In this document: piece after piece, positions 1 to 8,684 of the stretch
Layout of the letters: each line of letters starts with the position of its first letter
How positions within the stretch are numbered: position 1 is the first letter of the stretch
Source: Paraburkholderia youngii
GTDB lineage: Bacteria; Pseudomonadota; Gammaproteobacteria; Burkholderiales; Burkholderiaceae
DNA length: 64,000 nucleotides
Assembly (NCBI RefSeq): GCF_013366925.1
Contig: NZ_JAALDK010000001.1
Location: 3,837,165-3,901,164, forward strand
Direction: 5' to 3'
Made by a program: the position numbers and the translations under genes
Notes under the pieces: generated by a model
What the model saw: the letters and a program-made list of their open reading frames with translations, nothing else
Databases searched by the model: none
What the model was told of the DNA's origin: nothing

Positions 1-24
1 GGGCGACACGCCGCGCTGAGCGCG

Positions 25-984
25 TCAGGCCGCGGCAGCTTCGACGAGACTTGGCGACGATGTATCGATGAAGTACTGTGGATGGCGCGCGATCAGTTGC
101 GCCGCGTTCGCGCGCGCGGCCTCGCGCCATGCGTTGAGAAGGGGGGGCACGCGATCCTTGTGCCAGGCGAGCGACAGCGAGACGCCCGCGGTTTCGACGG
201 CGAGCGGCCGATAGGCGACGCCGTGCGGCTGCATCAGTTGCATGATGGCGGGGACGACCGCAACGCCCACACCTGCCGCGACGAGACACGCGGACGTATG
301 CATGTCGTAGGCCTCTTTTGCGATGTTGGGCTTGAGGTTCGCGTCCTCAAAGATGTCGAGAATCTTGTCGCCGTAACCGCGCTCCGTCGCCGTGCCACGC
401 GCGACGGCGATGAGCGGCCACTTCGCGAGATCGCGCAGATTGACGGGTCCGGCAACGTCATATTCGCTTCCGGCGGGCACGGCCACCACAAGCAACTCGC
501 GATAGAGCAGCTCGGTCACGATGTTGTGATCGAATACATGGCCGCGCACAAGCCCGACTTCGATCAGGCCTTCCTTGAGGCCCGCGATCTGCTGAGATAT
601 GGTCATTTCCTGCAGGCTCACGTCCGAGTTCGGTGCGAGCGTGTTGAAGATCCGCAGCGTGTTCGGCAGAAAGCAGTAGATCGCCGTGTAGATCGAGCCG
701 ACGATCAGATGCGCGCGCGCCCCGCGGCCCGATGCACGCACCGCCGCGATGGCCGCCGACGCCGTGTTGAGCACGCGCTGCGCGTGCTCGACGAGAATTT
801 CCCCAGCCGGCGTGAGCAATACTTTGCGTTTCTCGCGCGTGAAAAGCGGTGTGCCCAGTTCGTCTTCAAGAGCGATGATCTGTGCGCTCAACGCGGGCTG
901 GGCGATGTTCACGCGCTCGGAAGCGCGCGTGAAGTTCAGCTCGGCGGCCACGGCGAGGAAATACTGGAGTTGGCGCATGTTCAT
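25..984 (-). CDS. LysR-family transcriptional regulator
   Basis: A 319-residue LysR-type activator or repressor. The N-terminal winged helix-turn-helix covers about residues 1-60 (MRQLQYFLAVAAELNFTRA, then AQPALSAQIIALEDELG). The rest is the periplasmic-binding-protein-like effector domain. I chose the ATG at 982-984 because an AGGAAGGA ribosome site lies 8 bases upstream; the reading frame stays open beyond it without a better start. A second in-frame ATG lies two codons downstream. It runs in the same direction as the short-chain dehydrogenase upstream and may control the neighbouring P450/CoA cluster, but the effector is unknown. Confidence 0.93.
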   Translation of the reverse strand: MNMRQLQYFLAVAAELNFTRASERVNIAQPALSAQIIALEDELGTPLFTREKRKVLLTPAGEILVEHAQRVLNTASAAIAAVRASGRGARAHLIVGSIYTAIYCFLPNTLRIFNTLAPNSDVSLQEMTISQQIAGLKEGLIEVGLVRGHVFDHNIVTELLYRELLVVAVPAGSEYDVAGPVNLRDLAKWPLIAVARGTATERGYGDKILDIFEDANLKPNIAKEAYDMHTSACLVAAGVGVAVVPAIMQLMQPHGVAYRPLAVETAGVSLSLAWHKDRVPPLLNAWREAARANAAQLIARHPQYFIDTSSPSLVEAAAA

Positions 985-985
985 G

Positions 986-1114
986 TCAGCGTTCCTTCCT
1001 TGCTGTTCGCGCGTATGCGATCGCGACGATCGGTCCACGCAGATTCGATTCCAGCTCGCCGAGATATCGGGCGACCAGGCGCTCGTCGGTGCCTTGGCGG
1101 ATCGGGTCGGTCAT
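986..1114 (-). CDS. possible 42-aa protein between LysR and SDR genes
   Basis: A short frame starting MTDPIRQGTDER fills the gap between the dehydrogenase and the LysR gene and stops one base before the LysR start codon. That spacing would allow translational coupling. No convincing ribosome site precedes its ATG, and I recognise no family. The sequence is hydrophilic with a basic C-terminus. It may be only a chance frame in GC-rich leader sequence. Confidence 0.25.
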   Translation of the reverse strand: MTDPIRQGTDERLVARYLGELESNLRGPIVAIAYARTARKER

Positions 1115-1211
1115 ATACAGGGCGAGGGTGAGCGCGTGCGTCAGGCGACGCGCGAACGTCGATGTTTCGCCGCGCCTGTTCGTCGCTCGCATCGGGTCAC
1201 CGCGTTCGCGT

Positions 1212-2009
1212 TCAGTGGACGCCGCGCCATGCGAGCGTGCCGGCGTCGACGCTGAAGGTGCCGCCTGTCGAGAACGACGCTTCGTCGGACGCGAGGAAGC
1301 ACACTAGCTTCGCGACTTCATCGGGACGTCCCAGACGTTTGAGCAGATGTGTGCCCCACAGACGCGCGCGGGCCTTCTCGCGGTCCTGCGCGTGCTCGAC
1401 GCTGCGGGACAGCATCGGCGTGTCGATCGCCCCTGGCGCGTAGGCGTTGCAGCGAATGCCGGCGTCGGCGAGATCGAGTGCGATCGCCTTGGTCAGCATC
1501 ACGACGCCGCCTTTGCTCGCCGCATACGCGGGCAAACCCGGATAGGCGACGCTGCCGGCGACGGACGCGCCATTAACGATGGCGGGACCCTTGGTGGATT
1601 TCCGCAGCCACGGCGCGGCAAACTTGCTCGCAAGCCACATCGCCTTGAGATTCACGTTCATGACCGTGTCCCATACGGCTTCGGGCAGGTCTTCGATCGT
1701 CGGGGCGCGGCCGGTCAGTCCGTCGTCGGTGACGCCGGCGTTGTTGACGAGGACGTCGATGCCACCCGCGAGGCGCGCGGTCTCGTCGATCATGTGGCGG
1801 ATCGCGTCCGTGTCTGACAGATCCGTGCGGATAAAGCAGGCTTTCGCGCCGGCCTCTTCGACCTCGTGCGCGGCCGTCGTGCCGCGGTCCTCCTGCAGGT
1901 CCGCGAGCGTGACCCATGCGGCACCCTGGAGCGCTGCCTCGATCGCGATTGCGCGGCCCATTCCCTGCGCCGCGCCTGTGACCACGACGACTCGATCCTT
2001 GAGCTTCAT
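1212..2009 (-). CDS. SDR-family NAD(P)-dependent oxidoreductase
   Basis: A 265-residue classical short-chain dehydrogenase. The cofactor motif is VTGAAQGMGRA near residue 10. NNAG follows at about residue 90, a Ser in the NGASVAGS stretch, and the catalytic YAASK pair at about residues 162-166. Such enzymes oxidise secondary alcohols or reduce ketones. It is transcribed away from the AraC regulator across a 154-bp divergent promoter region, so that regulator may control it. The substrate cannot be told from sequence. Confidence 0.92.
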   Translation of the reverse strand: MKLKDRVVVVTGAAQGMGRAIAIEAALQGAAWVTLADLQEDRGTTAAHEVEEAGAKACFIRTDLSDTDAIRHMIDETARLAGGIDVLVNNAGVTDDGLTGRAPTIEDLPEAVWDTVMNVNLKAMWLASKFAAPWLRKSTKGPAIVNGASVAGSVAYPGLPAYAASKGGVVMLTKAIALDLADAGIRCNAYAPGAIDTPMLSRSVEHAQDREKARARLWGTHLLKRLGRPDEVAKLVCFLASDEASFSTGGTFSVDAGTLAWRGVH

Positions 2010-2099
2010 TGCGTGTCTCCGTTCTGTTCTCGCCCGGATTGGGGCTTCTTTGCCGGCGTCTCGTTCGCTGAAAGCGTGCGCCGGTCGTTGAGAAAAAAC

Positions 2100-2121
2100 T
2101 TAACGCAACTAAATGAGTTAA
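2100..2121. promoter_or_regulatory. partial palindrome in divergent SDR/AraC promoter
   Basis: TTAAC at 2100-2104 and GTTAA at 2117-2121 form outer half-sites of a 22-bp imperfect palindrome in AT-rich DNA between the divergent dehydrogenase and AraC genes. It could be an operator for the AraC protein, though AraC-type sites are more often direct repeats. Evidence is positional only. Confidence 0.3.
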
Positions 2122-2163
2122 TCTATAACAGCCTGTCTATGAAAGTTTATCTATCGTCTCAAC

Positions 2164-3096
2164 ATGGACATCCTGACCGATATCATTCGACTTATGCGAC
2201 CCCAGGCGATCAGTTGGAGAACGGTCGACGTGCAGGGTCGATGGGGTATGAGCGTGCCGTGCCGGGATATACCCGTGTTCTTCCTCGTCGTCACGGGACA
2301 ATGCTGGTACGTGCCGCGCCACGGCCAGCCACTCCTGCTACGGCAGGGCGACTATCTACTGATGCGCGCGACGGCCCGCTACTGCCTCGTCAGCGATCCC
2401 GACGCCATCGAGACCCTGCATGCGATGGAAACACACGTCGCTAGCGACCAATATGTGCGCTGGGACGACGGGCTTGGCGGCGACAAAGTGCGTATCGTTG
2501 GCGGCTACTTCGAAATCGGCCCCGAGCATACCGCGCTGTTCTCCGGGATGTTGCCGGACTTCCTGCACATCCGTTCGTCGGATGAGGAGGCGGGGCGACT
2601 CTCGCGCCTCATCGCGCTGATCGGAGAAGAGTCGGGCTCGGGTCTGCCGGGGCACGATCTTGTGATGAGCCGCCTCGTCGAGATCATGCTGGTCGAAGTG
2701 TGGCGCCGTCCGCTGACGAGGATCGACTCGCGCGAGGCGGGCTGGTTCAGCGGAATGGCAGATCCAAACATCCACCTCGCGCTGCAGAGGATGCACTCGG
2801 ATGTGGCGCGTCACTGGACCGTCGGCACGCTTGCAAAGGAGGTCGGAATGTCGCGCGCCGCATTTGCGCGGCGTTTCGCCGAACGTGTCGGCGTTGCGCC
2901 CGCGACGTATCTGTCGAACTGGCGCATCGCGTTGGCCAAGGATGCGCTAATCAACAGCGAGCGTTCGATGATCGATATCGCACTGTCCATCGGCTATTAT
3001 TCGGACAGCGCTTTTAGTACGGCTTTCAGCCGTGCCGTGGGTGTCGCGCCCGCGGCCTTCAGGCGCGCAAGACGAAGTGAACAGCCCGCGCAATAG
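2164..3096 (+). CDS. AraC-family transcriptional regulator (cupin plus HTH)
   Basis: A 310-residue regulator. The N-terminal half has the beta-rich character of an AraC_binding/Cupin_6 sensor (PVFFLVVTGQCWYVPRHG, then a LRQGDYLLM segment). The C-terminal third, about residues 205-305, is a double helix-turn-helix: LAKEVGMSRAAFARRFAERVG and then IALSIGYYSDSAFSTAFSRAVG. This architecture is common in regulators placed next to the dehydrogenase they control, and here the SDR gene is divergent. The gene ends inside a terminator hairpin. Confidence 0.92.
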   Translation: MDILTDIIRLMRPQAISWRTVDVQGRWGMSVPCRDIPVFFLVVTGQCWYVPRHGQPLLLRQGDYLLMRATARYCLVSDPDAIETLHAMETHVASDQYVRWDDGLGGDKVRIVGGYFEIGPEHTALFSGMLPDFLHIRSSDEEAGRLSRLIALIGEESGSGLPGHDLVMSRLVEIMLVEVWRRPLTRIDSREAGWFSGMADPNIHLALQRMHSDVARHWTVGTLAKEVGMSRAAFARRFAERVGVAPATYLSNWRIALAKDALINSERSMIDIALSIGYYSDSAFSTAFSRAVGVAPAAFRRARRSEQPAQ

Positions 3097-3107
3097 CGGG
3101 CTTTCTC
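3083..3107 (+). terminator. rho-independent terminator overlapping the AraC stop codon
   Basis: AGCCCGC (3083-3089) and GCGGGCT (3096-3102) form a 7-bp stem with a six-base loop, followed by a short T-rich tail (TTTCTC). The TAG stop lies in the loop region. Confidence 0.7.
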
Positions 3108-3258
3108 AGCTATACGCCGATCTGCTTGAATCATCGTTTTTTAGTATTTCCCCTCTTGCATTGGTCGCCCGTATCTTGTGCTCATCGCAGGCGTCTGCGG
3201 TCGCTTCTCTCTGAAGCGATGCAAGACGCGGTTCATCCGATTCGCAAGAGAGCGCACT

Positions 3259-4266
3259 ATGCTGAGGGTATGCATTTTCGGTGGCGGGGCAATCGGCGGC
3301 TATGTGGCGGCGCATCTCGCGCGCGCCGGACGCTGCGAGGTAAGTGTCGTCGCGAGGGGCAGGACGCTCGACGCCATCCGCAGCCACGGGCTTCGCGTCA
3401 GAACCGCGAGCGAGGCGTTCACGGTGCCCGTGCGCGCCACCGCCGACACACGCGAGCTGGGCGTGCAGGACTACGTGTTCATCACGCTCAAGGCGCACCA
3501 GGTCGACGGGGCTCTCGAACAGATCGCGCCGGCGATCGGCCCCGATACCGCGGTGCTGCCGCCGACCACAGGCATTCCCTACTATTTCTTTCACGCGTTT
3601 CCCGGACCTTTCGATGGCCGGCAACTCCCCGCGCTCGACCGCGAGGGGCGTCAATGGCGCGCGATTCCGCCGAAGCAGGTGTTGGGCTGCGTCTACTGGA
3701 TCGGCGCACATGCGAGCGCGCCAGGCGTCATCGTGCAGGACGGTGCGAAGGCCGGCTGTCCGATCGGTGAGCTCGACGGCAGCGACTCGCCTCGTGTTCG
3801 CGCGTTGAGCGAACTGCTATGCGCGAGCGGAATCGATTCGAAGGTAAACAAGGACATCCGCTCCGCGATCTGGATGAAGTTCGTCAACAGTCTCGCGTTC
3901 AATCCCGTTGCGCTGCTCACGCAGGGCACATTGGGAGAGATGGCCGAGGCGGGCGGCGTGCTGAACATCGTGCGCACGATGATGACCGAAGCTGATGCCA
4001 TGGCCGCGCAACTGGGGCTTGCGATCGGGCCGGCCCCCGACAGGCGTATCGCGCTGACGGTCAGTGCATCGAACCACAAAATGTCGATGCTGCAGGATCT
4101 CGAGGCGGGCCGTCCGCTCGAACTCGAACCGCTGAGCCGCTCGATTCGCGCGCTGCGCGATCTCAAAGACGTGGCCACCCCCGTTCTCGACGCGGTGCTC
4201 GCGATGGCTCAACTGCGTGCCGTCACGGCGGCGCATGTAATCAACACACAGGAGCAACACGCATGA
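3259..4266 (+). CDS. ketopantoate reductase (ApbA/PanE) family oxidoreductase
   Basis: A 335-residue protein with the N-terminal Rossmann motif FGGGAIGGYVA and a C-terminal all-helical ApbA domain (KFVNSLAFNPVALLTQGTL, then SMLQDLEAGRPLELE). Proven members reduce 2-dehydropantoate, but many paralogues in catabolic clusters act on other 2-oxoacids. Its place directly ahead of a CoA-transferase suggests the second role. I chose the ATG at 3259 because homology begins there, although the frame opens 81 bases earlier. The last four bases overlap the next gene (ATGA), which indicates coupling. Confidence 0.85.
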   Translation: MLRVCIFGGGAIGGYVAAHLARAGRCEVSVVARGRTLDAIRSHGLRVRTASEAFTVPVRATADTRELGVQDYVFITLKAHQVDGALEQIAPAIGPDTAVLPPTTGIPYYFFHAFPGPFDGRQLPALDREGRQWRAIPPKQVLGCVYWIGAHASAPGVIVQDGAKAGCPIGELDGSDSPRVRALSELLCASGIDSKVNKDIRSAIWMKFVNSLAFNPVALLTQGTLGEMAEAGGVLNIVRTMMTEADAMAAQLGLAIGPAPDRRIALTVSASNHKMSMLQDLEAGRPLELEPLSRSIRALRDLKDVATPVLDAVLAMAQLRAVTAAHVINTQEQHA

Positions 4267-5411
4267 CACACGCATCAACGACGGCCGCGACGCAAGATGA
4301 CAACGACTTCAGACGCCCGCTCGCGGGCGTGAAAGTCGTCGAGGCATGCAGCTATATCTCAGGCCCGTTCTGCGCGCAGATGCTGTCCGACCTCGGCGCC
4401 GAAGTCATCAAGGTTGAGCCGCCAACGGGCGATCCCTATCGCAACTTCGGCCACGGCTGGAAGGGTGTGGGCACGGTCTGGACCAACTCGAATCGCGGCA
4501 AGCGTAGTGTCACGCTCGACCTCAAGGCCGCCGAAGATCTCGCAAGATTCAAGACGCTTTTGCGTGACGCGGACCTGTACATCGAGAACTGGCGTCCGCA
4601 TGTGTCGGCGTCGCTCGGCCTGAGCTTCGAGGCGGTGAGCGCGCTGAATCCGCGCATCGTTCAGCTTTCGATCACCGGATACGGCGCGGATGGTGACCTC
4701 GCAGCGGAGCCGGCCTTCGACGCGCTGATTCAGGGTCGCACCGGCCTGCTCAGCTACGAAGCCGCGGGCGGCAGGCCGCGCGCGACGAACACTTTCGTCG
4801 CTGACAAGGTCGCCGCGATCTTCGCCGCGCAGATGGCGCTCTCGGGATTGATCGCGCGCGATCGTGCTCAGAAGGCGATTCACCTCGAGACGTCGATGCT
4901 CGACATGCTGTCCTACTACAACTTTCCGGATATGTTCCACAACCGCGCTTTCGTCGACGACACATCGTCCGAAACGCTTGCGCCGCAGCCCGTGCTTGCG
5001 ACGAGTGACGGGTATCTGGTGATCTCGCCCGTGTCAGGAAAGCAGTTGAGCCGGACGCTCGAAGCCGTCGGGCATCCCGAATGGAAAGACGAGCTGAAGA
5101 AGATCACCAGTAAACGCGACATGACACATGCCTTTTTTGAGCGCATCGCGGCGCCGCTCAAAGAGAAGACGACCGCGCATTGGCTCGCGCGCTTTCGCGA
5201 ACTCGATGTGCCGGCCGGTCCCGTCAATGCACCCGATGCGCATCTGAACGACCCGCAGGTGCGGCATAACCAGTTGTATTCGGAACTGGAGACGCCCGCG
5301 GGTGCGGTCCGGGCAATCCGCTACCCGGCGCGCTTCAACGGGCACCTGCTAAAACCTCGCCAGGCCGCGCCCGCGCTCGGCGAAGGCAATGCTGAACTGT
5401 TCGGCTCGTGA
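4263..5411 (+). CDS. CaiB/BaiF family (class III) CoA-transferase
   Basis: A 382-residue family III CoA-transferase, a usual length. It opens with the expected GVKVVEACSYISGPFCAQ and LGAEVIKVEPP segments, followed by NSNRGKRSVTLDLK. The active-site aspartate probably lies in the FDALIQGRTGL region. These enzymes move CoA between carboxylic acids, for example from succinyl-CoA. It is coupled to the upstream reductase by an ATGA overlap, and a MaoC-like hydratase follows within about 40 bases. The three look like one unit for activating and processing an organic acid. Confidence 0.92.
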   Translation: MTHASTTAATQDDNDFRRPLAGVKVVEACSYISGPFCAQMLSDLGAEVIKVEPPTGDPYRNFGHGWKGVGTVWTNSNRGKRSVTLDLKAAEDLARFKTLLRDADLYIENWRPHVSASLGLSFEAVSALNPRIVQLSITGYGADGDLAAEPAFDALIQGRTGLLSYEAAGGRPRATNTFVADKVAAIFAAQMALSGLIARDRAQKAIHLETSMLDMLSYYNFPDMFHNRAFVDDTSSETLAPQPVLATSDGYLVISPVSGKQLSRTLEAVGHPEWKDELKKITSKRDMTHAFFERIAAPLKEKTTAHWLARFRELDVPAGPVNAPDAHLNDPQVRHNQLYSELETPAGAVRAIRYPARFNGHLLKPRQAAPALGEGNAELFGS

Positions 5412-5451
5412 AAAGAACCGGCGGCCGAACGTCCCCGATACGGAGAAACCA

Positions 5452-5943
5452 GTGCCCATCATCCTAAGCGGCGTCGACGGCATCCGTGCCTGCCTTGGCA
5501 TCCACCTGGGTCACAGCGACTGGATGGAGGTCGATCAGGCCACGCTCGAGCGCTTCGAATCATTGACCGAAGATCGCTCACCGGGCGACATCGACGGTGT
5601 GGAGCACGCGTTCGTGCCGGGCAGCGTTGTGCTCGCCTTGCTGATTCCAATGCTTCAGCAGATCTACATGCTCGAGGACACGCTTAATGTCGCGCTTCAC
5701 CGGATCGAACAACTGCAGTTCGCCGAACCCGTTCCGACCGGATCTGGTCTACGCGTCGGCGCGACCGTCAGAGCGATTCAGCCGGCGGGAGACCACTGGC
5801 ACCTGAATCTCGATTGCGTAATGGACTGCGATGTCGTGACCGGACCGGTATTGCGTGCGAACGTACTGTACCGGTTCCGCGCTGCCGTTGTTGCAGGCAT
5901 GCGCAATCCGTCTTTGCGCGCACACGGTCTGATCTGCGGTTGA
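5452..5943 (+). CDS. MaoC-like (hot-dog) hydratase
   Basis: A 163-residue protein that fits a MaoC/NodN-type enoyl-CoA hydratase: LGHSDWMEVDQATLERF near residue 20, then a VPGSVVLALLIPML helix, and strands QLQFAEPVPTGSGLRVGATV. I chose a GTG start at 5452 because GGAGA lies 5 bases upstream and a preceding ATG frame would overlap the CoA-transferase. The usual (R)-hydratase Asp/His pair is partly visible (the D and H around SDW and GHSD), but I cannot confirm activity. It is the third gene of the CoA-linked unit. Confidence 0.75.
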   Translation: MPIILSGVDGIRACLGIHLGHSDWMEVDQATLERFESLTEDRSPGDIDGVEHAFVPGSVVLALLIPMLQQIYMLEDTLNVALHRIEQLQFAEPVPTGSGLRVGATVRAIQPAGDHWHLNLDCVMDCDVVTGPVLRANVLYRFRAAVVAGMRNPSLRAHGLICG

Positions 5944-5991
5944 GTAAAAAGAGGACGATGAATCGACCAGATTGCATTAGCCGATTCGAGT

Positions 5992-6017
5992 TTTTAATGT
6001 AGTTCTACAAATTAAAA
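5992..6017. promoter_or_regulatory. nested palindrome upstream of the porin
   Basis: TTTTAAT (5992-5998) is mirrored by ATTAAAA (6011-6017). Between them lies TGTAG-TT-CTACA (5998-6009). The core looks like a two-fold operator of the size bound by GntR-type dimers. It sits 30-55 bases before the porin start codon, where a repressor could act. Confidence 0.4.
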
Positions 6018-6047
6018 GTCTTGAACATATGAGACATGGAGACAGCA

Positions 6048-7265
6048 ATGAAATATTGGAAATGGTCGTCAGCCGCCGCGGTGTTGTTCGTGTCAGCGCA
6101 GGCGTCGGCGCAAAGCAACGTGTTGATTTACGGGATCATCGATTACGGTCTGAACTTTGTCAACAATGCGCAGACGGCGACGCATGGTGGACGCACGGGT
6201 AGTCAGCAGTACGCGATGAGCAGCAGCATCATGCAGGGCAACCGGCTGGGGTTTCGCGGAACTGAAGAACTCGGCGGCGGCTATCAGGCAATCTTCGTAT
6301 TGGAGAACGGCTTCGATGTCGGCACGGGCGCGCTCGGTCAGGGTGGCAACCTATTCGGCCGACAAGCGTATGTCGGTCTAGCGTCGCCATACGGCACAGT
6401 GACAATGGGTCGGCAGTACGACTCAGTGGTCGACTACCTCGGGCCGATCACCGGATCAGTTGGTAACGGCACCTACTCGCTGCACGGAAACGACATCAAC
6501 AACTTCGGCAACACGTACCGGGTGAACAACGCGGTCAAATTCACCAGCAACACGTATGGGGGGTTCAAGTTCGGCGGGCTGTATAGCTTTGGCGGCGTCG
6601 CGGGTTCATTCGGCACGAACAGCATCTACTCCGCGGGCGCTTCCTATTCCAGCGGCTCGTTCACTGGCGCTGTGGCGTATCTGCGTGCCCGCGATCCGAA
6701 CCGCTCGTTCTTCGGCAACAACCCGAACAGTTCGACCACGGCCAATAACCTCGGCGCTACAAGTGGCGTTCAGACGAACCCGGTGTATGGTGCCTTCGCG
6801 TCGGCGGCGTATTACCAGGTGATCGGCGCGGCGTTTCAATACGCGGTGCAGAGCGCGATCGTTGGATTCGACTATTCGCACATCACGTTCGGCGATCTGA
6901 ACTCACCTTCGTCGGGTAATCTCGCGCTGACCAATCCACGCGGTTACACGGGCAGCGCTGCATTTAACAGCTACAACGTGTTTGCGCGTTACGCGATCAC
7001 GCCATTCCTGTGGCTCAACGGCTCGTATGACTATCTTGTGGGCGGAGCGATCGACGGCAAGGAGAGCGCAAAGTACCACACGTTCAATGCAACGCTTGAC
7101 TACTTTCTCTCGAAAAGGACAGACGTTTATTTCATGGCGAACTATCAGATCGCGTCGGGTGTGGATTCGACCGGCCAACCCGCCGTGGCGTCCTTCCTGA
7201 CGATCACGCCTTCCAATACGCCGCATCAGGTCGTGCTGCGGGTCGGCATGCGGCACCGGTTCTAG
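6048..7265 (+). CDS. Gram-negative porin, OmpC/Burkholderia type
   Basis: A 405-residue outer-membrane porin. The signal peptide ends at the AQASAQ site about 21 residues in, followed by SNVLIYGIIDYGL, the usual first strand of betaproteobacterial trimeric porins. GNRLGFRGTEELGGGYQAIF and RQYDSVVDYLG are further family blocks. The C-terminal strand ends in phenylalanine (VLRVGMRHRF), as needed for outer-membrane insertion. I chose the ATG at 6048 because GGAG lies 6-7 bases upstream. Placed between CoA genes and P450s, it probably admits the cluster's substrate. Confidence 0.93.
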   Translation: MKYWKWSSAAAVLFVSAQASAQSNVLIYGIIDYGLNFVNNAQTATHGGRTGSQQYAMSSSIMQGNRLGFRGTEELGGGYQAIFVLENGFDVGTGALGQGGNLFGRQAYVGLASPYGTVTMGRQYDSVVDYLGPITGSVGNGTYSLHGNDINNFGNTYRVNNAVKFTSNTYGGFKFGGLYSFGGVAGSFGTNSIYSAGASYSSGSFTGAVAYLRARDPNRSFFGNNPNSSTTANNLGATSGVQTNPVYGAFASAAYYQVIGAAFQYAVQSAIVGFDYSHITFGDLNSPSSGNLALTNPRGYTGSAAFNSYNVFARYAITPFLWLNGSYDYLVGGAIDGKESAKYHTFNATLDYFLSKRTDVYFMANYQIASGVDSTGQPAVASFLTITPSNTPHQVVLRVGMRHRF

Positions 7266-7309
7266 ACAGATATCGAGGCAGCGTTTCTCCATCAAACATC
7301 GAGGAAGGA

Positions 7310-8551
7310 ATGGACACAACCGAAACCACCCTCACATGCCCATTCGCCGCGGGGCACTTTCCGTGGCCGCGAGACGGCGCCGCGCCGTTGGTTCCGCCGC
7401 GTCAGTATGCTCTTTTGCGCGAGCATTCCCCCGTCGTTCAGGTCAGTTTGTGGGACGGCAGTCTGGCGTGGCTCGTCACCGACATGAAGCATTTCCGCGA
7501 AGTCATGACGAGCCCGCACTTCAGTGCGTCGCCGTTGACGCCCGGTTTTCCGTTCGTCTCGCCGTCGCGGGCCGCGCAGTCGAAGTCGTATCAGACCTTC
7601 ATCACGATGGACCCCCCGGAGCACGGCCAGTATCGCCGGACGCTGACGAAGGAATTCATGGCAAAGCGCATGCAGGAGTTGCGTCCGCTGGTCCAGAGTT
7701 CCCTCAATCAGCTTCTCGACAGCATGGAGCGTCACGGCGCACCAGCCGACTTCATCGAGGCTGTCGCATTGCCGCTTCCGTCACTTGTCATTTCGATCAT
7801 GCTCGGTGTGCCCTACGAGGATCACGACAAGCTGCAGAAATGGAGCGGTGACCGGATGGATATGTCGATCGCGCCCGAAGCACTGACGCAGTCGGCAATG
7901 CATATGACTCAATACATCGACGCGTTGCTGCTTAAAAAGGAGCGCGACCCGGGTGATGGTAGCGATCTGTTGAGCCGGATGGCGATCGAGTGGATCAATC
8001 CCGGCAAGGTGTCGCATGCCGAGGCCGTGCAGATGGCGACGCTTCTCTACCTGGCCGGACACGAGACGACCGCGAATCAGATCGGCCTCGGGCTGCTGAG
8101 CCTCTTTCAGCATCCCGAGCAACGCGCGGCATTGATGGAAAACGCGTCGCTCGTCAAAGGCGCCGTGGAAGAAATGCTGCGCTTTCATTCGATCACGCAC
8201 ATGAACTCGAACCGGGTCGCGACGGAAGACGTCATGATCGGCGGCAAATTGATCCGGAAGGGCGAGGGCGTGTTAGCGCTGCTCCACGGCGCGAATCATG
8301 ATCCGCTTGCGTTCCCTGAACCCGAGCGCTTCGACATCCGCCGGGATACGAAAGACCAATCACATGTCGCGTTCTCGTTTGGTATTCACCAGTGCCTCGG
8401 TCAGCCGCTCGCAAGGCTCGAACTTCAAGTGGTGTTCGAAACGATCTTCAAACGCTTTCCGCATCTGGAGCTTGCAGCACCCGAGGATGCACTGCGCTAC
8501 AAGGACAGGTCCTTCGTCTACGGATTGAAGACACTGCCTGTCCGTTGGTAG
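7310..8551 (+). CDS. cytochrome P450 (first of tandem pair)
   Basis: A 413-residue soluble bacterial P450. Visible are the I-helix oxygen-binding motif AGHETTANQ from residue 249, the K-helix ExxR within VEEMLRF, and the heme loop FSFGIHQCLGQPLAR with the iron ligand at Cys362. There is no membrane anchor, so it should be a cytosolic class I enzyme needing a ferredoxin and reductase; neither is encoded in the window. It is highly similar along its whole length to the P450 at 9479-10720. A small ORF and an SDR follow at once, so hydroxylation then alcohol oxidation is a sensible guess. The substrate is unknown. Confidence 0.95.
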   Translation: MDTTETTLTCPFAAGHFPWPRDGAAPLVPPRQYALLREHSPVVQVSLWDGSLAWLVTDMKHFREVMTSPHFSASPLTPGFPFVSPSRAAQSKSYQTFITMDPPEHGQYRRTLTKEFMAKRMQELRPLVQSSLNQLLDSMERHGAPADFIEAVALPLPSLVISIMLGVPYEDHDKLQKWSGDRMDMSIAPEALTQSAMHMTQYIDALLLKKERDPGDGSDLLSRMAIEWINPGKVSHAEAVQMATLLYLAGHETTANQIGLGLLSLFQHPEQRAALMENASLVKGAVEEMLRFHSITHMNSNRVATEDVMIGGKLIRKGEGVLALLHGANHDPLAFPEPERFDIRRDTKDQSHVAFSFGIHQCLGQPLARLELQVVFETIFKRFPHLELAAPEDALRYKDRSFVYGLKTLPVRW

Positions 8552-8563
8552 ATGGAGGAAGAG

Positions 8564-8650
8564 ATGAAGGCTCATTCGTTTGCGAAGGGCATGCGCGAAA
8601 TGCTTGACGCGCTGATCGCGATTTTCGCCAGTCTGGCGATGGCGGCATAG
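8564..8650 (+). CDS. 28-aa ORF with hydrophobic C-terminus
   Basis: A very short frame beginning MKAHSFAKGMREML. Its second half is nonpolar (ALIAIFASLAMAA), so it could be a single membrane helix or a peptide that sits on a membrane or partner. A very good ribosome site (GGAGGAAGAG) lies just upstream of the ATG. It starts 12 bases after the P450 stop and ends 34 bases before the SDR start, so it would be in the same transcript. I know no family for it. The ribosome site could be a relic, but the frame fits the gap neatly. Confidence 0.5.
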   Translation: MKAHSFAKGMREMLDALIAIFASLAMAA

Positions 8651-8684
8651 TGAAGCGTCATCGAGCAATAAGGGGAGCAACTAA

